Positions 1-9,043 of a stretch of DNA of 64,000 bases are shown here, one piece after another. Source of the stretch: G965230615 sp965230615 (GTDB lineage: Bacteria; Pseudomonadota; Gammaproteobacteria; HTCC5015). Under the pieces are notes generated by a model, which did not search any database, was not told the origin of the DNA, and was given only the letters and a program-made list of their open reading frames with translations. How positions within the stretch are numbered: position 1 is the first letter of the stretch; each line of letters begins with the position of its first letter. The stretch spans positions 4,556,067 to 4,620,066 of the forward strand of contig OZ246012.1 in NCBI GenBank assembly GCA_965230615.1, read 5' to 3'. Position numbers and translations under genes: made by a program.

Positions 1-2657
1 TGCAGAGTATTAATCAATGTATCAATAACAGACTGCTCTTTGAGCGGTTGGTTCTGGAGATTTGTGACTAAAAAGATATTTTCAGCATTTTCGCCGATTG
101 TCGTAACTTTGGCATTGTGTACACGGATATCATGTTCCAGAAAGGCTTTGCCGATGCGAGCCAATAAGCCAGGCCTGTCAATGGCAATAATTTCCAACAG
201 TGTGTGATTTTTATCGCTGTCTTCTTCTGCTGTGATTCGAGTAGGGCTGTCAAAATGTTTGAGCTGCCGTGGTAATGGGCGTTCTGGAATATCAGGCAAG
301 GCGTCGGGGTTGTTGATACCGGCGCTTAAATGGCGCTGTATTTCGCTGATATCGGTCGGGTCACTGATTGCCTGGTTGTTCTGGTCCAACACCAAATAGG
401 TATCGAGTGTATAACCACTTTTTGAGCTGATAATACGCGCATCAACAATGTTCAGGCCCAAGCGTTCAAGTACGGATGTGGTGACTGCAAAAAAGTGGTC
501 GTTCTCTTGTGCATAAATAAAAATCGCTGTTGTGCCCCGGCTTGCTTTCGGGTTAATCAACACTAAGGGTAAGTCTTCACTACTGGCTTCGCTAATCGCT
601 TTGGTGTGCCAGGAAATTTCTTCTGCATTGTGTCGTAAAAAATAATCTTCACTAAATGCTTGCCAGATCGATTGGAACGTATCGTCTGCTATATTATTTT
701 CAGTCAGTATTTTAGCCGCTTCATTTTGGCGTGTTTGAATACGTTCAGCCGCATCAATGGGTTTGGCCAGGCCATGACGAAACACATGTCGGGTTCTCAA
801 GTAAAGCTCTAACAGCAAGCGTGAGCGCCATGAGGATAATAGCTCAGGGTTGGTGCCGCTGATATCCGCAACGGTGAGTAAGTAAATATAATCCAGGGTT
901 TTCTGATCACCCACTTTTAAGGCAAATTCACGGATTATTGCTGGGTCGCTGATATCCATGCGTTGTGCTGTCATTGACATGAGTAAGTGATTTCTGATTA
1001 GCCAAATCACAGTTTGTGTCGCTGTTGGGCTTAAGCCGTGATTATTGCAAAACCTTTCAGCATCTTCGGCACCTAACTCTGAGTGATCGCCGCCACGCCC
1101 TTTGGCAATATCATGAAACAATGCGGCTATGTATAATATTTCTGGCTGTTCTAGAGTAGGGAAAATTTTTGAGCAGTTTGGTTGCCAGTCAGCATGTTCG
1201 GGGACAGAAAAGCGACGAACATTACGCAGTACAAATAATGTATGCACATCGACAGTATAGATATGAAACAAATCATATTGCATGCGGCCAACAATATTAG
1301 CAAATTCGGGCAAATAAGCAGCCAGCACACCATAACGATTCATGCGCCGTAGCTCATGGCTGATGCCATGCGGCTCTTTCAATATGGACATGAACAGGTT
1401 GCGGTTAATAATATCGTCGCGAAACTTTTGGGTGATTAAATCACGATGGTTTCGAATAAGTCGTATCGTGCGGGCGCCAACACCAATAAGCTCTGGGTGT
1501 CTTTGCTTTAATAAAAATACTTCTAATAATGCGGGAGGGTATTCAATAAACACTTGGTCATTATTAGCTTGTAGATATCCATAATGCTCATGAAAGCGTT
1601 TATTGATGGGGGTGATGGTATCGACACTGTGCGGATACTCAATTGCCTCATGCAGTAGCTGCAGGAGCATTTCATTGAGTCGTTCTAGTTCTGTGACGGT
1701 GCGATAATAATGCTGCATAAACTGTTCTACAGCTAAATTATTATCTTCATCGTCATAATTAAACATACTGGCAAGTTCGCGCTGATGATCAAAGAGCAAA
1801 CGATCTTCACGCCGATTGGCAATAACATGCAGTGCGAAACGAATCTGCCAAAGTAACCTTCGACCTTTTAATAAATCATCGAGCTCAGTATCGGTCAGAA
1901 ACCCCAGTCTAGTGAGATCTTCCAGTTTTTCGGCATCAAAGTAACGTTTAGCCACCCAAAATATTGTATGAATATCACGTAAGCCACCAGGGCCTTCTTT
2001 GAGATTGGGTTCGAGGCGATAGGCTGTATCATCAAACTTCTTGTGCCTATGTTTTTGCTCAGCTAACTTAGCCTTAAAAAAGTCTTCTTTGGACCAGATT
2101 TGGCTTTCGGCAATGACAGTGCGCATATTAACAAACAAATCTTCAGCGCCTGCCAGTAGGCGTGCTTCCATCAAGTTTGTCACAACAGTCACATCCTGGG
2201 CTGCTTCTTCCAGGCAGTCTTTGCAGGTGCGCACACTGTGGCCAATGTCGAGCTTTAAATCCCAAAGCCGTGTAACAAAGGCTGAAATTTGTTCTTGCTG
2301 TTGCTGCAAAACGTCGTCTTGCAAGAGAATCATAAGGTCAACATCCGACTTAGGGTGTAGCTCAGCTCGCCCATAGCCACCCACAGCGATAAGGGCCATT
2401 GAGTCAGTAGTATCACCAAAGTAGATATCCCATAGCTCAGTGAGTATGGCATCCATCACTTTGGCGCGAGCAAGAACGATGTTGTTGATATCAGCGCCGT
2501 TGAGAAAGTCTTGGGTGAGTAACTCAACATTCTCTTGCAAAATTCTCTGGTAGCACTTGGATGCTTCGAGTTGTTGTTGCTTGAGTTCAAGCTCTCGGGC
2601 CGTTGCCAGGGCCTGGCTTAAGGCATCATCGGTCATTGTATGTTTGTCAGTGCTCAT
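1..2657 (-). CDS. glnD: Bifunctional PII uridylyltransferase / uridylyl-removing enzyme GlnD (3' end outside window)
   Basis: GlnD attaches and removes UMP on PII signalling proteins in response to glutamine, so it is the cell's nitrogen sensor. The minus-strand frame from the ATG at 2657 stays open to base 1, about 885 codons, close to the usual 890-900. The nucleotidyltransferase motif GGYGRAELHPKSDVDLM lies near residues 90-107 and the HD-domain motif FHDIAKGRGGDHSELG near residue 510. Two C-terminal ACT domains follow (DRPGLLARIGKAF near residue 810), and the second is cut by the window edge. Both catalytic centres look intact. It lies just downstream of map in the same direction, the usual gammaproteobacterial order. 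Confidence 0.96.
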   Translation of the reverse strand, partial: MSTDKHTMTDDALSQALATARELELKQQQLEASKCYQRILQENVELLTQDFLNGADINNIVLARAKVMDAILTELWDIYFGDTTDSMALIAVGGYGRAELHPKSDVDLMILLQDDVLQQQQEQISAFVTRLWDLKLDIGHSVRTCKDCLEEAAQDVTVVTNLMEARLLAGAEDLFVNMRTVIAESQIWSKEDFFKAKLAEQKHRHKKFDDTAYRLEPNLKEGPGGLRDIHTIFWVAKRYFDAEKLEDLTRLGFLTDTELDDLLKGRRLLWQIRFALHVIANRREDRLLFDHQRELASMFNYDDEDNNLAVEQFMQHYYRTVTELERLNEMLLQLLHEAIEYPHSVDTITPINKRFHEHYGYLQANNDQVFIEYPPALLEVFLLKQRHPELIGVGARTIRLIRNHRDLITQKFRDDIINRNLFMSILKEPHGISHELRRMNRYGVLAAYLPEFANIVGRMQYDLFHIYTVDVHTLFVLRNVRRFSVPEHADWQPNCSKIFPTLEQPEILYIAALFHDIAKGRGGDHSELGAEDAERFCNNHGLSPTATQTVIWLIRNHLLMSMTAQRMDISDPAIIREFALKVGDQKTLDYIYLLTVADISGTNPELLSSWRSRLLLELYLRTRHVFRHGLAKPIDAAERIQTRQNEAAKILTENNIADDTFQSIWQAFSEDYFLRHNAEEISWHTKAISEASSEDLPLVLINPKASRGTTAIFIYAQENDHFFAVTTSVLERLGLNIVDARIISSKSGYTLDTYLVLDQNNQAISDPTDISEIQRHLSAGINNPDALPDIPERPLPRQLKHFDSPTRITAEEDSDKNHTLLEIIAIDRPGLLARIGKAFLEHDIRVHNAKVTTIGENAENIFLVTNLQNQPLKEQSVIDTLINTL

Positions 2658-2662
2658 AAGTG

Positions 2663-3430
2663 CTAAAAAGCTTCCTCGCCACGCCGTGTGAGCACTTCAA
2701 AGGCGTTTTCAGTTACTAAGATGGTGTGCTCCCATTGTGCGGATAAGCTGTGATCTTTGGTAACCACTGTCCAGTTATCCGGCAGCAGTTTGACATGGCG
2801 TTTGCCAGCATTAACCATAGGTTCGATAGTAAATGTCATGCCTGCCTCTAAAGTGAGGCCAGTACCCGGCGTGCCGTAATGCAAAACCTGTGGGTCTTCA
2901 TGAAAGACTTTGCCAATGCCATGGCCACAATACTCTCTAACAATGGCATAGCGGTGGCTTTCGGCATGTTGTTGGATCATATGACCAATATCGCCCAGCT
3001 GTATACCCGGGCGTACCATTTCGATACCTTTGACCAGGCATTCCTGAGTAATTCTGCATAGGCGCTCAGCTTGTACGGACGGTTTGCCAACAAAAAACAT
3101 TTTGCTGGTATCACCGTGATACTGGTCTTTAATCACGGTAATATCAATATTCACAATATCGCCGTTTTTCAATACTTTGTCCCCTGGAATCCCGTGGCAA
3201 ACCTGATGGTTTATGGATGTGCAGATAGACTTGGGGAAGCCTCGATAATTGAGTGGTGCTGGAATGGCTTGTTGCTCTTGGGTAATGTAGTCATGACATA
3301 TTTTATCGAGTTCGCCTGTTGTGACTCCCGGCTTAACATAGGTTCCAATCATTTCGAGTACTTCTGCTGCCAGTCGGCCTGCGATCCGCATTTTCTCGAT
3401 TTCTTCAGGCGTTTTTATGGTTACAGTCAT
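2663..3430 (-). CDS. map: Methionine aminopeptidase, type I
   Basis: This cytosolic metalloenzyme removes the initiator methionine from new proteins. The 255-residue length and the N-terminus TPEEIEKMRIAGRLAAEVLE fit type Ia enzymes. Metal ligands are recognisable in NIDITVIKDQYHGDTSKMF (two Asp), YCGHGIGKVFHEDP (His), FTIEPM (Glu) and WEHTILVTE (Glu). It is divergent from rpsB across a long gap, as in Pseudomonas and Escherichia, and is followed 5 bp later by glnD, so the two are probably co-transcribed. Confidence 0.97.
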   Translation of the reverse strand: MTVTIKTPEEIEKMRIAGRLAAEVLEMIGTYVKPGVTTGELDKICHDYITQEQQAIPAPLNYRGFPKSICTSINHQVCHGIPGDKVLKNGDIVNIDITVIKDQYHGDTSKMFFVGKPSVQAERLCRITQECLVKGIEMVRPGIQLGDIGHMIQQHAESHRYAIVREYCGHGIGKVFHEDPQVLHYGTPGTGLTLEAGMTFTIEPMVNAGKRHVKLLPDNWTVVTKDHSLSAQWEHTILVTENAFEVLTRRGEEAF

Positions 3431-4301
3431 AATGTCCAGCTTTCTCTCTATCTTATAAAAGGTGAATCCAGGGCTAAAACCCGCAGGAGACTATAAGGGA
3501 AAATGAGCCATATTCAAAATTTCTTGACAAATCATTGCATTAAACCTGTTTTTGGCCAGCCTTTGCTTTTGGCGGGATCAAGGCGTAGCGAAGGTGGCGT
3601 CGCCCGATATTAATGCATTGATGATAAGGCTGACAGTTTGGTTGGCCGATACCTGTTCAGTTGTGCTGATTTGTACCGAAATATAAGCAATCGAGCCCCT
3701 ATCGCAGCCCAGCGGCCCATTAGCATTGTTGCAGGGCCTAGATTATGGTATAAAGCGGCCGCAAATATTGTAACGTTGTTTCCTGAGTCAGTGTAGGGCT
3801 GAATGGCGGGGCAGGCAAATCAGCTTGTCTACGTATTTACCACTAGGTCTGTTCCAGACTGTTCTGTATCAGGAGTTTTATTAATCCGCACATATACCGT
3901 CACATACGGTGGGGTGCTTACTGAGCTTGAAAGGCTGGCCGTTGACTCATCATGAGTTTGCAGGCTGGTAGAGAGACAGCTTCTAAAAAGCTTTTTCTTT
4001 ATATTTCAATTGCTTATGCGGGTATTGGCTGTTGTTAAATTATCTAGCCTGCCCAGCAATAAGTTTATGCAAGGTAAGTCGCTGTATGGGGTATATGGAG
4101 GCATAACCCAAGAGCAATAGCCCAGCGACCTTTTTATGATTTTGAAAAGGCTGCTGCTTACCACTGAACTGCCCCAGGTTTTGCCAGGGGGAGCGTGGTG
4201 TGTATAGCGACACTTTAAAGTGCTTTTCGTATATGGGACTTTTCTCGTATGCGGAGTAATAGGTGACAGATTTATTGCTCGCTAACATCAGGAGAGAATA
4301 C
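3431..4301. promoter_or_regulatory. Divergent map / rpsB intergenic region with rpsB leader
   Basis: This 870-bp stretch has no convincing gene. The 87-codon minus-strand frame at 4040-4303 crosses the rpsB start and resembles no family I know. The region must hold the promoters for map-glnD and rpsB-tsf. A 13-bp inverted repeat with one mismatch (3531-3543 and 3610-3622, core TTAATGCATTGAT) frames a 66-bp loop. A tract AAAAAGCTTTTTC lies near 3987-3999. The last 300 bases are probably the rpsB 5' leader, where S2 autoregulates its own operon in related bacteria, but I cannot assign the fold by eye. Confidence 0.5.
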
Positions 4302-5168
4302 ATGGCAAATGTAACAATGCGCCAAATGCTTGAGGCAGGCGTACACTTTGGCCACCAGACCCGTTACCGCAACCCTAAGATGCAACCTTACATTTTCGGA
4401 GAGCGCAGCAAAATTCATATCATTAATTTGGAAAAAACTGTTCCGCTATTTAATGATGCAATGAACTTCTTATCTAAAATGGCATCCAGAAATGGCAAAG
4501 TCCTATTTGTGGGCACTAAGCGTGCTGCACGCGACGTTGTCAGTGAACAGGCGCAGAATTGCGGGATGCCTTATGTCAATCACCGCTGGTTAGGCGGTAT
4601 GTTAACGAATTTCAACACCGTTAAGCAGTCAATCCGTCGTTTGAAAGATTTAGAGACGATGATTGCTGATGGTTCGATCGAGCGTTTGAGTAAGAAAGAA
4701 GGTTTAGGTCTACGCCGTGAAGCAGAGAAGTTAGAGCGTAGTCTGGGTGGCATCAAAGATATGGAGCGTCTACCTGACGTACTGTTTATTGTTGACGTTG
4801 GTTACGAAAAAATTGCGGTTAAAGAAGCCGTCAAACTAGGTATTCCTGTGGTTGCTGTTGTTGATACCAACAATGGTATTGAAGGTGTTGACTATGTTAT
4901 CCCAGGTAATGATGATGCGATTAAAGCGATTCAGCTGTATGTAAACTCAGCAGCTGACGCCGTAGCTGTTGGTAAGCAAAGCTCGCCAGTAAGTGATGTG
5001 AATGAGAGTGATGAGTTTGTTGAGTTAGATGAAGAAGGTAATTTGAAGTCAGCACCGGCTAAAAAAGCGGCTAAGAAAACAGCCAAGAAAAAAGTAGCCG
5101 CTAAAGCCGATGACAACAAAGAAGACTCGCCAAAAGAATCAGAAGCAGCTGAAGCTGTGAGTGAATAG
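4302..5168 (+). CDS. rpsB: 30S ribosomal protein S2 with extended C-terminal tail
   Basis: S2 is a late-assembling small-subunit protein. The start is the ATG at 4302, preceded by GGAGAG at 4291-4296, and the N-terminus MANVTMRQMLEAGVHFGHQ is diagnostic. An upstream in-frame start at 4263 is less likely because it adds 13 residues before this signature. At 288 residues it is about 45 longer than E. coli S2. The extra part is a low-complexity tail, first Lys/Ala-rich (AKKAAKKTAKKKVAAKA), then acidic and Ser/Glu-rich. tsf follows 34 bp later. Confidence 0.98.
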   Translation: MANVTMRQMLEAGVHFGHQTRYRNPKMQPYIFGERSKIHIINLEKTVPLFNDAMNFLSKMASRNGKVLFVGTKRAARDVVSEQAQNCGMPYVNHRWLGGMLTNFNTVKQSIRRLKDLETMIADGSIERLSKKEGLGLRREAEKLERSLGGIKDMERLPDVLFIVDVGYEKIAVKEAVKLGIPVVAVVDTNNGIEGVDYVIPGNDDAIKAIQLYVNSAADAVAVGKQSSPVSDVNESDEFVELDEEGNLKSAPAKKAAKKTAKKKVAAKADDNKEDSPKESEAAEAVSE

Positions 5169-5202
5169 TTGAGTTAACGAATTAGAATCTGAGGTGAAAA
5201 CA

Positions 5203-6081
5203 ATGCAAATTACGGCATCAATGGTGAAAGAACTGCGCGAGATTACTGGCGCGGGGATGATGGAATGTAAAAAAGCGCTAAATGAAGCTGGCGGCGATGT
5301 GCAAGCTGCGGTTGAGTGGATGCGTAAAAACGGCCTTGCTAAAGCAGATAAAAAAGCAGGTCGTGTTGCTGCTGAAGGTGTTATCGGTATGTTACTTGCC
5401 GACGATGCAAAGAGTGCTTGCATGATTGAAGTTAACTGTGAAACGGACTTTGTTGCGAAAGGCGATGAGTTTCAAGGCTTTGTAAAAGAAGTGGCGACAT
5501 TGGTATTGCAACAAGCGCCGGCAAACATCGAAGCACTATTCGAGTTGCCAATGGAAAACGGTGAAACCGTTGAGGTGCGCCGTAAAAACCTGGTTGCTAA
5601 AATTGGTGAGAACATCCAAGTGCGTCGTTTTAACCACGTAGCAACAGAAGGTTTGGTTGGTATGTATTCGCATGGCGGCAGAATTGGTGTGTTGGTTGAG
5701 CTTGATGGCGGTGACAAAGATCTGGCAAAAGACATTGCTATGCATATCGCAGCCAGTCGTCCAGTCTGTATCTCTGAAGCTGATATGCCTGCTGAGCATA
5801 TGGAGAAAGAGAAAGAAATTTTGATTGCTCAAGCAAAACAATCAGGTAAGCCGGACGACATCATTGAAAAAATGGTTGTTGGTCGTTTGAAGAAATACTT
5901 GGCCGAAGTCACATTGGTTGGCCAGCCTTTCGTTAAAGACCCTGATCAAGTGGTTGGTAAGCTGCTTAAAGCCGCTTCGGCTGAAGTTAAATCATTTCAG
6001 CGCTTTGAAGTTGGTGAGGGTATTGAGAAGAAAGAAGAGAACTTTGCTGAAGAGGTTATGGCTCAGGTTAAGGCCGGCTAA
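5203..6081 (+). CDS. tsf: Translation elongation factor Ts
   Basis: EF-Ts is the guanine-nucleotide exchange factor for EF-Tu. The N-terminal UBA-like region (ASMVKELREITGAGMMECKK) and the exchange motif CETDFVAKGDEF are clear. The start at 5203 is preferred over the in-frame GTG at 5194 because GAGGTG at 5191-5196 is then well placed as the ribosome-binding site. The product has 292 residues, normal for gammaproteobacteria. It is co-transcribed with rpsB, and a hairpin follows its stop. Confidence 0.97.
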   Translation: MQITASMVKELREITGAGMMECKKALNEAGGDVQAAVEWMRKNGLAKADKKAGRVAAEGVIGMLLADDAKSACMIEVNCETDFVAKGDEFQGFVKEVATLVLQQAPANIEALFELPMENGETVEVRRKNLVAKIGENIQVRRFNHVATEGLVGMYSHGGRIGVLVELDGGDKDLAKDIAMHIAASRPVCISEADMPAEHMEKEKEILIAQAKQSGKPDDIIEKMVVGRLKKYLAEVTLVGQPFVKDPDQVVGKLLKAASAEVKSFQRFEVGEGIEKKEENFAEEVMAQVKAG

Positions 6082-6100
6082 ATTGCTTCTAATTTACCAA

Positions 6101-6128
6101 GGCGCGGCTTTTATGCCGCGTCTTTGTA
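6101..6128 (+). terminator. Probable terminator/attenuator after tsf
   Basis: A perfect 6-bp GC stem (CGCGGC at 6103-6108, GCCGCG at 6115-6120) encloses a 6-base T-rich loop and is followed by TCTTTGT. It sits between tsf and pyrH, so it may end most rpsB-tsf transcripts while letting some continue. The T tract is interrupted, so termination is probably partial. Confidence 0.55.
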
Positions 6129-6159
6129 TATATAAGGATAAGGTTAAAACGATAAAGCT

Positions 6160-6885
6160 ATGGCAAATAAACCTGTATATGCACGAATACTCTTAAAGTT
6201 AAGTGGTGAAGCTTTAATGGGTGAATACTCATATGGTATTGACCCAAAAGTGATACAACGCATTGCTGAAGACATTAAGCGGCTCAGCGAGCTGCAGGTG
6301 GAAACAGCGATTGTGATTGGTGGCGGTAATATCTTTCGTGGTGCTGGTTTGGCTGAAGGTGGTATGGATCGTGTGACTGGCGATCATATGGGAATGTTGG
6401 CAACAGTGATTAACTCACTGGCATTGCAGGATGCATTGGAAGGCGTAGGCGTACACAGCCGTGTGCAATCAGCATTAAAAATTAATGAAGTCTGTGAAGA
6501 TTATATTCGCCGTCGTGCAGTAAGGCATTTAGAGAAAGGTCGAGTCGTTATCTTTGCTGCAGGTACAGGTAATCCCTTTTTTACGACCGATTCAGCGGCA
6601 AGCTTGCGTGCTGTCGAAATTGGTGCCGATCTCATGCTAAAGGCGACCAAGGTTGATGGCGTCTATGATTCTGATCCATTTAAAAACCCGGATGCCAAGC
6701 GTTATTCAGTTTTAACCTACGATGAAGCTATTCGATTAAAGCTGGGTGTTATGGATGCTACGGCAATGGTGATGTGCCGTGATCATAATATGCCAATTAC
6801 TGTTTTTGATATGAATGAGCCTGATGCTTTGATAAAAATTATCACAGGCGAGGCTCTGGGAACACGCGTTGAGCGAGGTGAATAA
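6160..6885 (+). CDS. pyrH: Uridylate kinase (UMP kinase)
   Basis: PyrH phosphorylates UMP to UDP in pyrimidine nucleotide synthesis. The 241-residue protein belongs to the amino-acid-kinase fold: LLKLSGEALMG at the N-terminus binds phosphate, and IVIGGGNIFRGAGLA, AAGTGNPFFTTDSAA and LMLKATKVDGVYDSDP are typical bacterial UMP-kinase blocks. frr starts 2 bp after its stop, so the two genes form one transcription unit. Confidence 0.97.
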   Translation: MANKPVYARILLKLSGEALMGEYSYGIDPKVIQRIAEDIKRLSELQVETAIVIGGGNIFRGAGLAEGGMDRVTGDHMGMLATVINSLALQDALEGVGVHSRVQSALKINEVCEDYIRRRAVRHLEKGRVVIFAAGTGNPFFTTDSAASLRAVEIGADLMLKATKVDGVYDSDPFKNPDAKRYSVLTYDEAIRLKLGVMDATAMVMCRDHNMPITVFDMNEPDALIKIITGEALGTRVERGE

Positions 6886-6887
6886 TA

Positions 6888-7445
6888 ATGATTGAGGATG
6901 TCAGAAAAGATGCCGAAAGCAGAATGCGTAAAAGTGTGGAGTCATTAGCTAATGATTTGTCTCGAATGCGTACAGGTCGGGCGCACCCTAGCTTTTTAGA
7001 GCATATCTCGGTTGATTACTATGGAACGCAAACACCACTGAATCAGGTTGCGAATGTCAGTGTAGAAGATGCGCGAACCTTATCGGTTACACCATGGGAT
7101 AAAGGTGCCATCCCGGCTATTGAGAAAGCGATTATGAATGCAGACCTGGGTTTGAACCCAGTGACTGCTGGTACTGTTATCAGAGTGCCATTGCCAGCAT
7201 TAACCGAAGAGCGTCGTAAAGAGTTTGTGAAGCTGGTAAAGCAGGAAGCGGAAAATGCACGCATTGCTGTGCGCAATATACGTCGTGATGCGAACTCCGA
7301 TATTAAACAGTTATTAAAAGAAAAAGAAATCACTGAGGATGACGACCGTCGCGCTCAAGATATTATTCAAAAGTTAACGGACAAATACATTAAGGAAGTG
7401 GATACAACGCTTGAGAAAAAAGAAAAAGACTTGATGGAAGTCTAA
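6888..7445 (+). CDS. frr: Ribosome recycling factor
   Basis: RRF works with EF-G to split the post-termination ribosome. The 185-residue length and the motifs RMRTGRAHPSFLEHI and VEDARTLSVTPWDK are diagnostic. The C-terminal half is rich in Lys/Glu (RRKEFVKLVKQEAENARIAV), the long helices of the tRNA-mimic bundle. It follows pyrH by 2 bp and precedes uppS by 27 bp. Confidence 0.97.
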   Translation: MIEDVRKDAESRMRKSVESLANDLSRMRTGRAHPSFLEHISVDYYGTQTPLNQVANVSVEDARTLSVTPWDKGAIPAIEKAIMNADLGLNPVTAGTVIRVPLPALTEERRKEFVKLVKQEAENARIAVRNIRRDANSDIKQLLKEKEITEDDDRRAQDIIQKLTDKYIKEVDTTLEKKEKDLMEV

Positions 7446-7472
7446 AGCCGACACTGGTCGCCGTATTAAAAA

Positions 7473-8213
7473 ATGACAACAAAACTTAATCATTTAGCGA
7501 TTATTATGGACGGCAATGGCCGTTGGGCGCAGTCAAGAGGGCTGTTGCGTGGTTCAGGGCATAAAGCCGGAATCCGGTCGGTTAATCGTATAATGCAAGG
7601 TTGTCATCGGCATGATATCGAGCATTTGACGCTGTTTGCTTTTAGTAGTGAAAACTGGCGCAGGCCAAAAACCGAAGTTGGTTTTTTGATGGACCTGTTT
7701 GTTACCACGATTGGTAAAGAGATTAGTGAGCTGGTTAAAAATAATGTTTGTCTGCGTTTTATCGGTGATGTAAGCGCTTTCGATAAGCGTTTGCAGGATA
7801 GTATTAATGACGCAGTTGCGAAGACAGCTGATAATACAGGTTTAAAGTTAAACTTAGCTGTTAACTATGGTGGTCGCTGGGATATAGCGCAAGCGGCAGC
7901 GCGTATTGCTGCTGAGGTTAAAGTAGGGCAGTTAGAACCTGCTGATATTAGCGCTGAAAAATTTGCTGACTATGTATCCATGGCAGATATGCCAGATCCC
8001 GATTTACTTATTCGCACAGGCGGGGAATATAGGATTAGTAACTTTCTAAACTGGCAACTTGCCTATACAGAGCTCTACTTTACTGAGTGCTTATGGCCCG
8101 ACTTTGACGACGAAGCGCTCGATAAAGCAGTCGCGTGGTTTGCTGGGCGGCAGCGCCGTTTTGGGCGCACACCTGAACAGGCTTCAGCGTTGAAGAAATA
8201 TAATCATGCTTAA
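7473..8213 (+). CDS. uppS: Undecaprenyl diphosphate synthase (cis-prenyltransferase)
   Basis: UppS condenses isopentenyl diphosphate onto farnesyl diphosphate to make the C55 lipid carrier for peptidoglycan and O-antigen. The catalytic block HLAIIMDGNGRWAQSRG holds the essential Asp. LTLFAFSSENWRRP and the C-terminal PDLLIRTGGEYRISNFLNWQ are further family signatures. It has 246 residues, the usual length. Its end overlaps the cdsA start by 8 bp, indicating translational coupling. Confidence 0.97.
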   Translation: MTTKLNHLAIIMDGNGRWAQSRGLLRGSGHKAGIRSVNRIMQGCHRHDIEHLTLFAFSSENWRRPKTEVGFLMDLFVTTIGKEISELVKNNVCLRFIGDVSAFDKRLQDSINDAVAKTADNTGLKLNLAVNYGGRWDIAQAAARIAAEVKVGQLEPADISAEKFADYVSMADMPDPDLLIRTGGEYRISNFLNWQLAYTELYFTECLWPDFDDEALDKAVAWFAGRQRRFGRTPEQASALKKYNHA

Positions 8214-9027
8214 AAAGCGCATCATCACCGGCGTTATCCTGGCGTCAGTTGTATATTGCCTTATTGTTTTTTCACCAACGCCTTGGCTTGTTGGGGCGGT
8301 GGCTTTCGTTGTGTTGTTGGCGGGCTATGAATGGGGGCGGTTGGCTGGTTACCATGCGCCGTTATTTCGAATTATCTATGGCTTCTCACTATTGCTGCTG
8401 ACTGTACTCTGCTATCAGTCAAGAATGACACTCAATATAGAAGACTGGCTTTATTGGTTAGCATTAGTATGGTGGTTTCTCGTCTTGCTATGGGTGGTTG
8501 CTTATCAGTATGGCTTTTTGAATAAAGGTATTAGCCCTTTTGTGAAGTTGCTTTTGGGATATGTTGTTATCGTCCCATTCAGCTTGGCATTTATTCGCTT
8601 GCATGCTGGGGATGCACAAGGGCCTTTTTGGGTGTTGTATTTATTGTTTGTTGTGGCGGCTGCTGATATCGGCGCTTATTTCGCCGGTAAGTCTTTTGGG
8701 AATTTGAAATTGGCATCTAATGTGAGTCCTGGCAAAACGTTGGAAGGCTTATTAGGTGGCCTATTCAGCGTGTTATTGCTATCAATCGTGACAAGCTATT
8801 TATTTGCTTTGCCCTCCGAAAAGTTGGGGGCGTTAATTTTATGTAGTTTATTAGCAGCTATTTTCTCCGTTGTAGGGGATTTATACGAGAGCCTGATGAA
8901 ACGCATGGTAGGTCTTAAAGATAGTGGCAATATATTGCCCGGGCATGGTGGCGTGTTAGATCGAATTGACGGCTTGATGGCAGCTGCGCCGGTGTTTGCT
9001 TTAAGTTATTTGTTGTGGATTGTTTAG
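8206..9027 (+). CDS. cdsA: Phosphatidate cytidylyltransferase (CDP-diglyceride synthase)
   Basis: CdsA makes CDP-diacylglycerol, the precursor of all membrane phospholipids. The 273-residue protein is almost entirely hydrophobic, with about eight predicted membrane segments. The C-terminal family signature is clear (LKDSGNILPGHGGVLDRIDG), as is the upstream SPGKTLEGLLGG loop. It is translationally coupled to uppS and followed 16 bp later by dxr. Confidence 0.96.
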   Translation: MLKKRIITGVILASVVYCLIVFSPTPWLVGAVAFVVLLAGYEWGRLAGYHAPLFRIIYGFSLLLLTVLCYQSRMTLNIEDWLYWLALVWWFLVLLWVVAYQYGFLNKGISPFVKLLLGYVVIVPFSLAFIRLHAGDAQGPFWVLYLLFVVAAADIGAYFAGKSFGNLKLASNVSPGKTLEGLLGGLFSVLLLSIVTSYLFALPSEKLGALILCSLLAAIFSVVGDLYESLMKRMVGLKDSGNILPGHGGVLDRIDGLMAAAPVFALSYLLWIV

Positions 9028-9043
9028 ATTGTACGGATAGTCG

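Noticed and set aside
4040..4303. An 87-codon minus-strand frame in the map-rpsB gap
   Set aside because: It overlaps the rpsB ribosome-binding site and start, has no ribosome site of its own, and resembles no protein family; it is most likely the shadow of the rpsB leader.
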